Below, in pieces: positions 8,443 through 16,781 of a stretch of DNA of 49,741 nucleotides. Position 1 is the first letter of the stretch; each line of letters starts with the position of its first letter. The DNA is from a virus. Below the pieces are notes generated by a model. The model did not search any database and was not told the origin of the DNA. It worked only from the letters and a program-made list of their open reading frames with translations. Location of the stretch: positions 1 to 49,741 of IMG/VR virus record IMGVR_UViG_3300044640_001073. One strand, 5' to 3'. Both the position numbers and the translations under genes were made by a program.

Positions 8443-10559
8443 GTGATTCAGGAAAACAAAGCCCATTGGGCGTAAACGTAATGAGTTCATTGTTGCAAAA
8501 CAATGGACTAGGTATCAATCCAATTGTAACTGATTTTGCCGGCAGTAGCAAATCTTATTCTGATTTTTCGTTTGGATCAATCGTACAAAACACTGTATTA
8601 CGTTTAATTACTTGGTCAATAAATGATGCTTGTCTACGTGGACAAGTTAACGGAGATGTATACAATAATATAATTTTTGTAGGTGGATTGACAAATAGCA
8701 TAGGTTTTATAAACATTGTATCGACACCTTCATACTTTACAGTATACCATGATACTAGTGTAATAAGTCAATTTCCTGCAGGTACGTACATACAGCTAAG
8801 TGCGTCAGTTGAAGGATACAATGATACTTGGTTGATTAGTACAAGTAAATCTGGCTCATTTGTAGTAGTAACAACTGCTGACCCAGGTAATGTCACTGGC
8901 GGAAATATTAAATATGGAACACTAGTACCGGGATTAGGTAATAGCGGAACGTATGCGTTTACATGGAATAATGATACAACTGGTCCATACGGTGTAGGTA
9001 CTGCTTGGGGTGGTACTAAGTATAGTAATGGTGGCAACAAACCAGTAACACAGTGGGGCTTCAATAGATTAATTGCGTTACAAGCTTGGGATGAATTTAA
9101 CTATAATGAAGGTCAACCTAAGTATAAAGATTTCTTAGGATCTTTTCAACAAGCGGACTCGTTTGTAAACTATACTAATAGTGCTATAACCTCAGTTGAC
9201 AATTCTAAGTCATTCTTAGAAGGTACGTATAGTAATATGAATGATTTGATTAGTGCAGACATAACAGGTGTCTCATTGGCTACATTCAATTTTGGTCAAG
9301 ACTTGATTAAAACTGGACGTGCAATTAATCTAAATAAGATTAACACGTTTGGCTTACCTTCTAATTTATTAGAAACTTTACAAGAAAACAATGCACTAAC
9401 ACCAGCTGTTAGTTTAGCATTATTAGCCGCCGGCATGACTCAATCTGAATTGGCCGCTATACTTAGTAATAACAATAGTATAACAAAAGAACAACAAGTA
9501 AAAATATATAAAGCTTTTACCATTGTTCTAGGAAAAGATTTGCAAGAAGTATTGATACCTTTGAATTGCAAAACAGAAGGAATAGAATCATTAGCTGATT
9601 TGTTAAATCCTAAAAAATTGTTTCCTACTAGAGCTACATCAACTAGTTCAGCAGTGTATCAGACATTAACTGTTCCTTTATACAACACCGGACAAGCCGC
9701 ACAAGGTATAACTCCAGTTACAAATACAAAAAATGTATACTATGGTGGCAATAATTTGTCAGTACCATATTATACTTTAGTAACAACTAGAAATACAGAT
9801 AACACAGTATCTACAATAATTACAGCCACTGCTCGGACAACTACGTCTTCTTTTGATAGCAACACATATCCTAACTTCCAAGGTTATGCTTTAACAGTAG
9901 TAGCTGAATTAAATAATCAATTAGCAGTCAGTACAGACAATGATGCAGTTACCTTATTCGCCAATACAATTGATGTGTTGAATACCCAAGTAAAAGATTT
10001 GACTACATCAACCGTAAATAACAACTTCTCAACTAGACTTTATCCGTCAAGCAAAGTATATTATTTTATATACGGACAGGGAGTAGCAAACGCATCAGTC
10101 AACTCTCAATTAACTTCACCTACAGTACAAGACAGAGTAACACCTGTGTATCCAGCAGGAGTACCCTCACCAAACATTGGTACTGCACTTGCTGACGCCC
10201 CTATCCCAACACAGCAATCATCTAATGTAACTTTTGCTGCCGGACCAGCAGTAGGAAATCAAAGTGTTGTTGCAGGTGATCCTACTTCTACCCCATTCTT
10301 AGGTAGAGATCCTGCAGTAATACCTAAGGCAGAAACTGATGCGTTCATTGCCTGGCAAGGAGATCAAATAAACCCAGTCACTGGTAAACCAATCTCTGAA
10401 ACTTGGGCCGCACAAGGTATTACAAATCCATACGAAGATCCTAGAATACAAAATCAAGCTGTACAACAAGTACAACGTGCAGACCGCAGAGAGGATCTTT
10501 TCCAATCACAAGGTGTGGCAGCACCTACAGATTTGATAAGACCATGGGAACAACCTTAA
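8439..10559 (+). CDS. Large virion structural protein, 706 aa (baseplate region)
   Basis: I do not recognise a named family. The protein is Thr/Asn/Ser-rich with many short beta-type stretches, as in phage baseplate or fibre-associated proteins. Residues 60-215 look like a folded beta domain (SINDACLRGQVNGDVYNNII), residues 270-390 are more helical, and the last 130 residues are Pro/Gln-rich and probably flexible. No enzyme motif was seen. It follows the PAAR tip gene with ATGA overlap and is followed 12 nt later by another virion-type gene. A structural role is inferred from size, composition and neighbours. Confidence 0.7.
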   Translation: MSDSGKQSPLGVNVMSSLLQNNGLGINPIVTDFAGSSKSYSDFSFGSIVQNTVLRLITWSINDACLRGQVNGDVYNNIIFVGGLTNSIGFINIVSTPSYFTVYHDTSVISQFPAGTYIQLSASVEGYNDTWLISTSKSGSFVVVTTADPGNVTGGNIKYGTLVPGLGNSGTYAFTWNNDTTGPYGVGTAWGGTKYSNGGNKPVTQWGFNRLIALQAWDEFNYNEGQPKYKDFLGSFQQADSFVNYTNSAITSVDNSKSFLEGTYSNMNDLISADITGVSLATFNFGQDLIKTGRAINLNKINTFGLPSNLLETLQENNALTPAVSLALLAAGMTQSELAAILSNNNSITKEQQVKIYKAFTIVLGKDLQEVLIPLNCKTEGIESLADLLNPKKLFPTRATSTSSAVYQTLTVPLYNTGQAAQGITPVTNTKNVYYGGNNLSVPYYTLVTTRNTDNTVSTIITATARTTTSSFDSNTYPNFQGYALTVVAELNNQLAVSTDNDAVTLFANTIDVLNTQVKDLTTSTVNNNFSTRLYPSSKVYYFIYGQGVANASVNSQLTSPTVQDRVTPVYPAGVPSPNIGTALADAPIPTQQSSNVTFAAGPAVGNQSVVAGDPTSTPFLGRDPAVIPKAETDAFIAWQGDQINPVTGKPISETWAAQGITNPYEDPRIQNQAVQQVQRADRREDLFQSQGVAAPTDLIRPWEQP

Positions 10560-10571
10560 TAGAATAAAAAT

Positions 10572-12581
10572 ATGGCAGGCGAATTAACAACTAATACAGC
10601 AAACACTACAGAACCTGAAATCAATATTCAACTTGTTCAAGGTGGTTTTGGATCATATCTAGATGGTATACTACCACCTGATATTGCAGTAGCCGCCGGC
10701 GCATTTGGAGCATCAATTAGTCAAATACGAAACATTACTAATGTTCCAGTTGAAAAATTAGCTCAGGCTGCAATGACAATAGAGACTACAAAAGGTCTTA
10801 ACATTAATGGCTCTGATATACCTACTATATTATCAGAAGCAGATCAAGCATTGAATCTTATTGCCTTGGGGTCGGGTCCTAGAGGACAATATACTACCTC
10901 AGATTTCTTTGGCTGTATGTCAGGATTGCCGTACCCTCTGAGAGAAATATACAACACCATACGTGGCATACAAACACAAAAACTACATAACATATACAAT
11001 CAATTGTTTCTAGCAGTAACTTGGGAAAAAGCAAGAATAGATATTACTCAACCATATTGGTATGTTATTTCTAAAGCATATGTCCCACCAACGGCTAGCC
11101 CCAATCCACCTAATCCTGACTATCAGCCAGACCCCGAAGAGCCGGATTACGATCCAGTTGAATACACGTTTGCTCCTACTAATAGTCCTCTTTATTGGTC
11201 AGCCCCTGGCGAACCAGAAGAATATGATTGGTATTATTCACTATCGTTAACTTTAGGTGAAGACGGCGGCGGCTATGGAAGAGGTACAGCGCCCAATCCT
11301 ATTGTAACTATACGACCAAATAATGTAGGAGCGTCTGTAATAACAAGTACTGGTAGAAACGATGAACTAGCCGGCTCTATGGGCAGAGGAACTTTTGGCA
11401 GAGTAAGTGCAGACATAAGCAACGGTGGACCATATTTGTGGGCACATACTGTACAGACTAATTGGTCAGCAGGTAATATATATCCTAATCAAACTCGCCC
11501 CTTCTATCCACCACAAGACGATAATTGGGTAAGATCCAACATGCCTAGAGAATCAGTGACAATTCAGCACCCACCTATAGAAACTCTCCCTGTATCTCCA
11601 TCTGGTGCGATATCAACTGCTGGTAAAAATACAGGAGGTGACGTATATGTTGATCCTTTCTTTACCGGTGGCTCGGGTAAAATAGCATCAGGAGAACCTG
11701 GTTGGTCTTGGATGAATTCTCCGGTTAAATCATATATCGATCAAGCCAACGAAGAAATATTAGCAATAAGAAACAACAGACCTAGAGAATCGTTTCTTCT
11801 TAATAAATTATGGGATAGAACTGGCGAACAATTGACTAGAGAACAACGTGCTAGAAGTATAGGACTTGCACCTTTGCCCGTACCCAAAGATGATAATCTA
11901 AATAGATTCCCTACTAGTCAAATAGTATTTACGGACGCAGTACCTCAATTTGCGCTTAATACTAAGCCACATATGACTGCACAAACATTAGAAGCAATTG
12001 TAAACTTATGTACTAGTGGTGGCCAAAGTCTTGTGGGCATGATGCGTGAGTCACGTAACCAAAACAAGTTGACAGCAATAGGCATTCCGTTAGATAATAA
12101 CATACCCGACACAATAACATCAAAAGAAAATAAACAATTGATTGCTAATGGTTTACTACCCGGTACTATACCTGCAAAACTCGAACAAGTACGCTGTGCA
12201 GACGGTGCCATACTTGCTCCTACTCCGGTTGGTTATTATAATTCGGGTACTAACTTGTATATCGTCACTAACCCTGGACTACAACCGGTTATTAATGACG
12301 ATGGAGATTCTGTATTACCTCCACAAGATCCAGACACTGTGGATCCCAACTTCCCTGAATTCCCTCCAATTATCCCTGGGGATCCAGGCCCAGGTACCCC
12401 GATTGATACAGGTGAACCAAACTTCCCGGGAAGTTTTGGTGGAGGAGGTTTTGGAGATATAATTCCTCCGGAATTAAACCCACCCTTCTTCTCAAATAAT
12501 GTATTATCATCAGTATACTCAATTAATGAAGCAATCGATGATGTCATTAGATGCAATTGCGATTGCTGGGACGATTTGTAA
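10572..12581 (+). CDS. Large virion structural protein, 669 aa
   Basis: Unrecognised. Residues 20-160 form a mixed helical region (DIAVAAGAFGASISQIRN). Residues 170-215 are a Pro/Asp/Glu-rich linker (NPPNPDYQPDPEEPDYDP), and a second Pro/Gly-rich linker occupies about 580-640. The C-terminus ends in CNCDCWDDL, a compact Cys cluster that could bind metal or form a disulphide. It lies between another structural gene and the lysin gene. A virion or assembly role is inferred from context only. Confidence 0.68.
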   Translation: MAGELTTNTANTTEPEINIQLVQGGFGSYLDGILPPDIAVAAGAFGASISQIRNITNVPVEKLAQAAMTIETTKGLNINGSDIPTILSEADQALNLIALGSGPRGQYTTSDFFGCMSGLPYPLREIYNTIRGIQTQKLHNIYNQLFLAVTWEKARIDITQPYWYVISKAYVPPTASPNPPNPDYQPDPEEPDYDPVEYTFAPTNSPLYWSAPGEPEEYDWYYSLSLTLGEDGGGYGRGTAPNPIVTIRPNNVGASVITSTGRNDELAGSMGRGTFGRVSADISNGGPYLWAHTVQTNWSAGNIYPNQTRPFYPPQDDNWVRSNMPRESVTIQHPPIETLPVSPSGAISTAGKNTGGDVYVDPFFTGGSGKIASGEPGWSWMNSPVKSYIDQANEEILAIRNNRPRESFLLNKLWDRTGEQLTREQRARSIGLAPLPVPKDDNLNRFPTSQIVFTDAVPQFALNTKPHMTAQTLEAIVNLCTSGGQSLVGMMRESRNQNKLTAIGIPLDNNIPDTITSKENKQLIANGLLPGTIPAKLEQVRCADGAILAPTPVGYYNSGTNLYIVTNPGLQPVINDDGDSVLPPQDPDTVDPNFPEFPPIIPGDPGPGTPIDTGEPNFPGSFGGGGFGDIIPPELNPPFFSNNVLSSVYSINEAIDDVIRCNCDCWDDL

Positions 12582-12618
12582 TCACTAATAACTTGTTCAA
12601 ACAAGTGAAAGGATAGTA

Positions 12619-13206
12619 ATGAAAGAAAATTTTTTAAAATTTGGTAAATTAGCTACCACTATGTTGGTACTAATTTACGGGTTGTTTTTATCTGGTTCAA
12701 TAACACAGATGAACAAACCAGAACCTGTTGTACAAGCACATGCTGATATTAAAAAAATAGTAGACCCTAAACAAGTTGCTTGTATGGCTAAAAATATTTT
12801 TTATGAAGCAGGTGGAGAATCTGTATTAGGTCAAGCCGCTGTAGCTAGAGTTGTAATGAATAGAGTTCAGCATGGATTTGGAAAGAATCCATGTGAAGTG
12901 GTTTATCAAACTACACACCTTGACAAAATAAACACTGATGGCTTAGCAGAGCGAGTTAAGCTTTGTCAGTTTAGCTGGGTATGTGAAGGCAAATCAGAAC
13001 CCAATAAAAATAGTCAACGATATATACAAGCACAACAAGTAGCATACGAAGTTATGGTTAACGATGGCTACAATGACGTTGTTCCAAAGTCAACATTATT
13101 TTTTCATAATATACATGTAGACCCTATGTGGCCTTATAAACAAGTAAAGAGGATAGGAAATCATATATTTTATTCTAAGCATAAAAAATCTAAATCTGAT
13201 GTATGA
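12619..13206 (+). CDS. SleB/CwlJ-type cell-wall hydrolase (probable endolysin)
   Basis: 195 aa. An N-terminal hydrophobic stretch at about residues 11-30 (LATTMLVLIYGLFLSGSIT) can act as a signal-anchor or SAR-type export signal. The Hydrolase_2 domain follows: CMAKNIFYEAGGES holds the conserved Glu, then GQAAVARVVMNRV and CQFSWVCEGK, and a STLFFHN segment near the end. The family cleaves peptidoglycan glycan strands. Placed after the virion genes, it is likely the phage lysin or a virion-linked wall enzyme. It overlaps the next gene by 4 nt. Confidence 0.88.
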   Translation: MKENFLKFGKLATTMLVLIYGLFLSGSITQMNKPEPVVQAHADIKKIVDPKQVACMAKNIFYEAGGESVLGQAAVARVVMNRVQHGFGKNPCEVVYQTTHLDKINTDGLAERVKLCQFSWVCEGKSEPNKNSQRYIQAQQVAYEVMVNDGYNDVVPKSTLFFHNIHVDPMWPYKQVKRIGNHIFYSKHKKSKSDV

Positions 13207-13682
13207 GCGAAGATAAACCAAATTCAGCAAATGGAGTTAGTAGTTATGATTCCACTAGTTCTGGATCACTGATTCATTTCTTTAATCGCAATGTAACACC
13301 ATACGCTACTGAATCTAGTGGACCTAAATTTGATTTAGTCCCTGTAGAGAAGCATAAAGACATTATGCTTAATGTTGCAAGACTACATGCCAAGCAAGAA
13401 TATGATAGAATCATGGAACTAGTTAACGTACTACAGAAACAAGCAGAACAGATTAAACATCGTTTAGACTTGACTGATATGGTTCATGCCGCTAAGTATG
13501 ATTTTCAGTTAGCAAATGGTAGTATATATTGGTTATTGTATGACCATAGAAAACAGTTTACTAGGTTGAGCATTAATGGACCCAATGATTGGTCTAGTAG
13601 TTCTCCCACTGAATATGAATATTTGTGTAAAGTTAAATGGTTAGGAGATCACACATGGATAGAGGTAGAAGATGATAAGTAA
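13203..13682 (+). CDS. DUF2452-like phage protein
   Basis: 159 aa. The central segment FDLVPVEKHKDIMLNVARLHAKQEYDRI followed by a predicted helix (LVNVLQKQAEQIKHRLDL) matches my memory of the DUF2452 family found in phages and bacteria. The N-terminal 45 residues are Ser/Asn-rich and probably disordered. It overlaps both neighbours (4 nt with the lysin, 11 nt with the next gene). Function unknown. Confidence 0.7.
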   Translation: MSEDKPNSANGVSSYDSTSSGSLIHFFNRNVTPYATESSGPKFDLVPVEKHKDIMLNVARLHAKQEYDRIMELVNVLQKQAEQIKHRLDLTDMVHAAKYDFQLANGSIYWLLYDHRKQFTRLSINGPNDWSSSSPTEYEYLCKVKWLGDHTWIEVEDDK

Positions 13683-14238
13683 AAGTCCAGAACGACATAC
13701 TTTTCAAGCAGAGGCGTATGTTGAACGTTGTAAAGAAGAGGGTAAAGAGCCTAGTGAAGATTATTTAAATCTTTATAAATCTTATCGTCAGCAAGATGAA
13801 GATAATATTGCAAATCCTGAATGGCAAAAAGATAACATGGAGTACGACTTACGCAGTACTCAATGGATTATTGACAAAGTAAAAGCAAGTGATGTGTATG
13901 CACAAAACTTATATGCCGCAATGTGTAATAATGACTTCACTAAAAACGATGTTATCCCCATACTAACTGAGAAACGATGGCACTGTAGTTGGAGAAGTGC
14001 AGGTGGCATCATTGCTGATATGCAAGAAAAGGGTGATTACATTGATTGGTACTGTAGCGGCATCAGAGATGTTAAGATACTAGATGATGATGAATTCCAA
14101 GCACTAACTAAAGAACAGCAAGAATACTATATACAAGGTAAAAAGTTTGTGTCAGAAAGTTGTGTAACTGATGAGATACGAGAAGATTTATTGAAATTAG
14201 GTTGGATAGTAATAGATGAAGAACCTGAAGCATACTAA
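13672..14238 (+). CDS. Conserved hypothetical phage protein, 188 aa
   Basis: Mostly helical and acidic. A distinctive middle segment at about 100-130 reads KRWHCSWRSAGGIIADMQEKGDYIDWYCSGI, split here by no gap, and resembles proteins seen in T4-like phages of aquatic bacteria. No catalytic motif is apparent. It overlaps the DUF2452-like gene by 11 nt and ends 22 nt before iscU. No function is assigned. Confidence 0.7.
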   Translation: MISKSPERHTFQAEAYVERCKEEGKEPSEDYLNLYKSYRQQDEDNIANPEWQKDNMEYDLRSTQWIIDKVKASDVYAQNLYAAMCNNDFTKNDVIPILTEKRWHCSWRSAGGIIADMQEKGDYIDWYCSGIRDVKILDDDEFQALTKEQQEYYIQGKKFVSESCVTDEIREDLLKLGWIVIDEEPEAY

Positions 14239-14260
14239 ATACAATACAGGAGACTAACAC

Positions 14261-14647
14261 ATGGCTTATAGCGCACAAGTAGTTGACCACTATGAAAACC
14301 CACGAAACGTCGGCAGTTTTGCAAAAGACGATGAAGACGTTGGTACAGGTATGGTTGGAGCACCCGCATGCGGTGACGTAATGAAATTACAAATTAAAGT
14401 AGATAAACTAACAGGGTTAATAACAGATGCCAAATTTAAAACATATGGGTGCGGGTCGGCAATTGCTTCTTCAAGTCTTGTCACAGAGTGGGTCAAGGGT
14501 AAAACATTGGATGAAGCATCAACAATTAAAAACAGCACAATCGCAGAAGAACTCAGCCTCCCCCCAGTTAAAATCCACTGTAGCATCCTCGCAGAAGACG
14601 CCATCAAAGCCGCAGTAGAAGATTATCGCAAAAAAATGGTAACATGA
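14261..14647 (+). CDS. iscU: Fe-S cluster assembly scaffold IscU
   Basis: 128 aa, the normal length. All three cluster-ligand cysteines are present (C37 in APACGD, C64 in GCGS, C107 in IHCS), with D39 and the LPPVK motif (100-104) bound by the HscA chaperone in bacteria. It therefore looks able to take part in host ISC assembly; no IscS or HscA is encoded here. TACAGGAG gives a strong ribosome binding site 8 nt upstream of the ATG. Likely clients in this window are three radical SAM enzymes. A 4 nt overlap joins it to the next gene. Confidence 0.95.
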   Translation: MAYSAQVVDHYENPRNVGSFAKDDEDVGTGMVGAPACGDVMKLQIKVDKLTGLITDAKFKTYGCGSAIASSSLVTEWVKGKTLDEASTIKNSTIAEELSLPPVKIHCSILAEDAIKAAVEDYRKKMVT

Positions 14648-15276
14648 AGTCAGATGAAATCATACCAATTACTTACATAGGCGGTACCGGTGGAAATTTT
14701 TTGTGTCATTTTATTGTTAGTGCAAAACGTAATAATAAAGACAATATTAAACTAAGTGAGCATGGAAATGCTCACTTGTTCAGTGCTAAAGATATTATAG
14801 GTCCTGTACAGGGATTACTAACACCTGATTTAGATAAAATTAAATATATTTTTTCTCAATTGCCACTTAGCGGTTTAGAAAAACCCTATTATACTGCGGC
14901 ACACTTAGCCAACATAAGCACTATTAATTCATATTTTGTCAGAAGTATACGAATTACATATGACATAGATGATATACTAAATATAGCAAAGGTATTTTAT
15001 GGAAAATTCATTATAGATTGTGAACGACATAAAAAATCAATTAAAAACATATCAGCAGAACATTATCATTGGTTAGAAGAATTTTCTTTTAAAGAAAATA
15101 TGACTAATATATTGTTTATTTCTTGGAAAGAATTACTATATGGAAATGTTATTGATTTGATTTCTAAGATAAGTATATTTACTAATATTGATAAAGATAG
15201 ATTTTTAGCAGAGTCTTTAACACATTGGAGAAATAAAACTCAAATGTGTATTGAGAAGTTTACTAATATACAATAG
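14644..15276 (+). CDS. Hypothetical protein with P-loop-like N-terminus (sulfotransferase-like?)
   Basis: 210 aa, ATGA overlap with iscU. Residues 10-21 read TYIGGTGGNFLCHF, a glycine loop after a beta strand that recalls the PAPS-binding loop of sulfotransferase-like phage proteins, but not a classic Walker A. The remainder is helical with Lys/Ile-rich composition; LFISWKELLYGN near residue 158 is the sort of second strand-loop seen in that fold. Family assignment is tentative. Confidence 0.5.
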   Translation: MKSDEIIPITYIGGTGGNFLCHFIVSAKRNNKDNIKLSEHGNAHLFSAKDIIGPVQGLLTPDLDKIKYIFSQLPLSGLEKPYYTAAHLANISTINSYFVRSIRITYDIDDILNIAKVFYGKFIIDCERHKKSIKNISAEHYHWLEEFSFKENMTNILFISWKELLYGNVIDLISKISIFTNIDKDRFLAESLTHWRNKTQMCIEKFTNIQ

Positions 15277-15304
15277 ATAGCTTATTAATACCGAAGAGGT
15301 ACCA

Positions 15305-15607
15305 ATGTCAAATGATACAGCAAAATTTTTAAATAGTCGTCGCCGTCACAAAAACGATGTAGCAATCGCACGACAAGTTCAAATTGCCAAAACACATGGT
15401 CTTACAAACAAAGACAAAGCAATTAAAGAACCGCATCGTTTAGCTAAACACCATGTTATGGATTGCGGTAATCCTAATTGCTACTTATGCGGTAATCCTC
15501 GCAAAACTCACAAAGACAAACTGACAGCACAAGAGAAACGTTTGTTTCAAGATACTGAAAAAGTAACCGATAAACACAGTAACGGTCTTCATCCTAAAGA
15601 AGATTGA
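15305..15607 (+). CDS. Small zinc-binding-like phage protein
   Basis: 100 aa, basic, with the core HHVMDCGNPNCYLCGNPRKT near residues 49-68. The C-x4-C-x2-C arrangement plus flanking His residues suggests a zinc ribbon or knuckle. Similar short proteins are common in T4-like phages, without known role. It has its own ribosome binding site (GAAGAGG) after a 28 nt gap. It might bind nucleic acid; that is inference from basic charge and the Cys/His cluster. Confidence 0.72.
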   Translation: MSNDTAKFLNSRRRHKNDVAIARQVQIAKTHGLTNKDKAIKEPHRLAKHHVMDCGNPNCYLCGNPRKTHKDKLTAQEKRLFQDTEKVTDKHSNGLHPKED

Positions 15608-15623
15608 TTCACCCTTTTTCTTG

Positions 15624-15631
15624 TATAAATA
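15624..15631 (+). promoter_or_regulatory. Late promoter box TATAAATA before ahpC
   Basis: Exact match to the T4 late promoter consensus. It lies 49 nt before the ahpC ATG, so the transcript would have a normal leader with the AAGGAG ribosome binding site. Confidence 0.55.
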
Positions 15632-15634
15632 TTA

Positions 15635-15653
15635 TTGAGTATGATATACTCAA
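15635..15653 (+). repeat. Perfect inverted repeat upstream of ahpC
   Basis: TTGAGTAT-GAT-ATACTCAA, 8 bp arms with a 3 nt spacer. It begins 3 nt after the late-type TATAAATA box, so it would lie at the predicted transcript start. It could be an operator or a 5' hairpin; no T-run follows, so it is not a standard terminator. Confidence 0.5.
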
Positions 15654-15680
15654 ACAGACTATTACACACAAGGAGATAAT

Positions 15681-16235
15681 ATGAAAACAGTTGGAAATAA
15701 ATTAGATAAATTTGCAGTAACAGGAGTCCGTCCAGGACAACCAGAAGACGCTTTCTATACGATTACAGATGAATCGTTTGAAGGAAAGTGGAAAGTAATC
15801 GTTTACTACCCCAAGGACTTTACATTCGTTTGCCCCACAGAAATTGTAGCTTACGACAAGTTGGCACAAGATTTTGCCGACCGTGATGCAGTGTTGCTAA
15901 CAGGTTCAACAGACAACGAGTTCTGCAAAGTGGCATGGCAAAAAGCACATCCAGACCTACAAAAGATTACACATCATCAGTTTGCTGATACACAACGCTG
16001 GGATCCAGACACTGGAAATCTCAGCTTAATTGAACAACTTGGTGTATTTTATGCACCAGCTGGTGCGGCACTACGTGCTACCTTCATTGTTGACCCTAAT
16101 AATGTTATTCAACACGTTACGGTTAACAACTTAGATGTTGGTCGTAATCCAGATGAAACATTACGTGTATTAGACGCATTGCAAACTGGTGAACTATGCC
16201 CTTGCAATCGTGCTATTGGTGGAGAAACACTATAA
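15681..16235 (+). CDS. ahpC: 2-Cys peroxiredoxin AhpC
   Basis: 184 aa. Reduces H2O2 and organic peroxides. The peroxidatic cysteine is C51 in DFTFVCPTE; the C-terminal GELCPCN segment (C173/C175) can supply the resolving cysteine. WDPDTGNLS and the RATFIVDP strand are typical of the AhpE/AhpC branch that pairs with AhpD rather than AhpF. Start ATG follows ACAAGGAGATAAT. It overlaps the next gene, an AhpD-type protein, by 1 nt, which argues for a functional pair. Confidence 0.93.
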   Translation: MKTVGNKLDKFAVTGVRPGQPEDAFYTITDESFEGKWKVIVYYPKDFTFVCPTEIVAYDKLAQDFADRDAVLLTGSTDNEFCKVAWQKAHPDLQKITHHQFADTQRWDPDTGNLSLIEQLGVFYAPAGAALRATFIVDPNNVIQHVTVNNLDVGRNPDETLRVLDALQTGELCPCNRAIGGETL

Positions 16236-16774
16236 TGCAACCAATCACCTTAAATGGTGATTGGGTACAATCTGTAAAAGATAGTATACCCGATCATTCT
16301 AAAGATATCAAGTTAAACATTGATGCGGTTATTAATCGTAGTGGACTAGATCCAGTTGATACACACGCAATCGCTTATGTGTCAGCATTAGCCGCAGGCA
16401 ATGGTGGGCTAGCATTTGAGATTGAACACAACAGTCCTTTGTTCACTAATGAAGCAGAACGTGAGGCTGCAAAGACTGCGGCTTCATTGATGGGTCAAAA
16501 CAATATTTGGTATCCATTTACTGAGATGGCCAATGATGAATCTATGAAGGGTTTACCTGCAGGATTGCGTATGAATGCATATGCTACTCATGGTGGTGTA
16601 TCTAAGAAAAAATTCGAAATGTATTCATTAGCCGCAAGTATTGTTGGTAAATGTCATTTCTGCGTTAAGGCACATTATGATACACTAAAGAAAGAAGGCA
16701 TGACTACGCAAGAGTTAATGTCAGTTGGACGTATTGCCGCAGTTATCAATGCTATTGGTAAAGTTTCGCTATAA
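16235..16774 (+). CDS. ahpD: AhpD-type alkylhydroperoxidase
   Basis: 179 aa from the ATG in the TAATG junction with ahpC; the in-frame ATG at 16196 inside ahpC is a false extension. The CMD-family active site KCHFCVKAHYDTL is at about C140-x2-C143 with H147. In actinobacteria AhpD relays electrons to AhpC. The Gly/Ala-rich all-helical body is typical. Together with ahpC it would give the infected cell extra peroxide protection. Confidence 0.88.
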   Translation: MQPITLNGDWVQSVKDSIPDHSKDIKLNIDAVINRSGLDPVDTHAIAYVSALAAGNGGLAFEIEHNSPLFTNEAEREAAKTAASLMGQNNIWYPFTEMANDESMKGLPAGLRMNAYATHGGVSKKKFEMYSLAASIVGKCHFCVKAHYDTLKKEGMTTQELMSVGRIAAVINAIGKVSL

Positions 16775-16777
16775 ATA
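16770..16777 (+). promoter_or_regulatory. Late promoter box TATAAATA, 4 nt before ATG 16782
   Basis: Overlaps the ahpD stop codon and sits 4 nt ahead of the tandem methyltransferase ATG. A T4-like start point would fall at that ATG, predicting a leaderless message. Confidence 0.45.
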
Positions 16778-16781
16778 ATGG

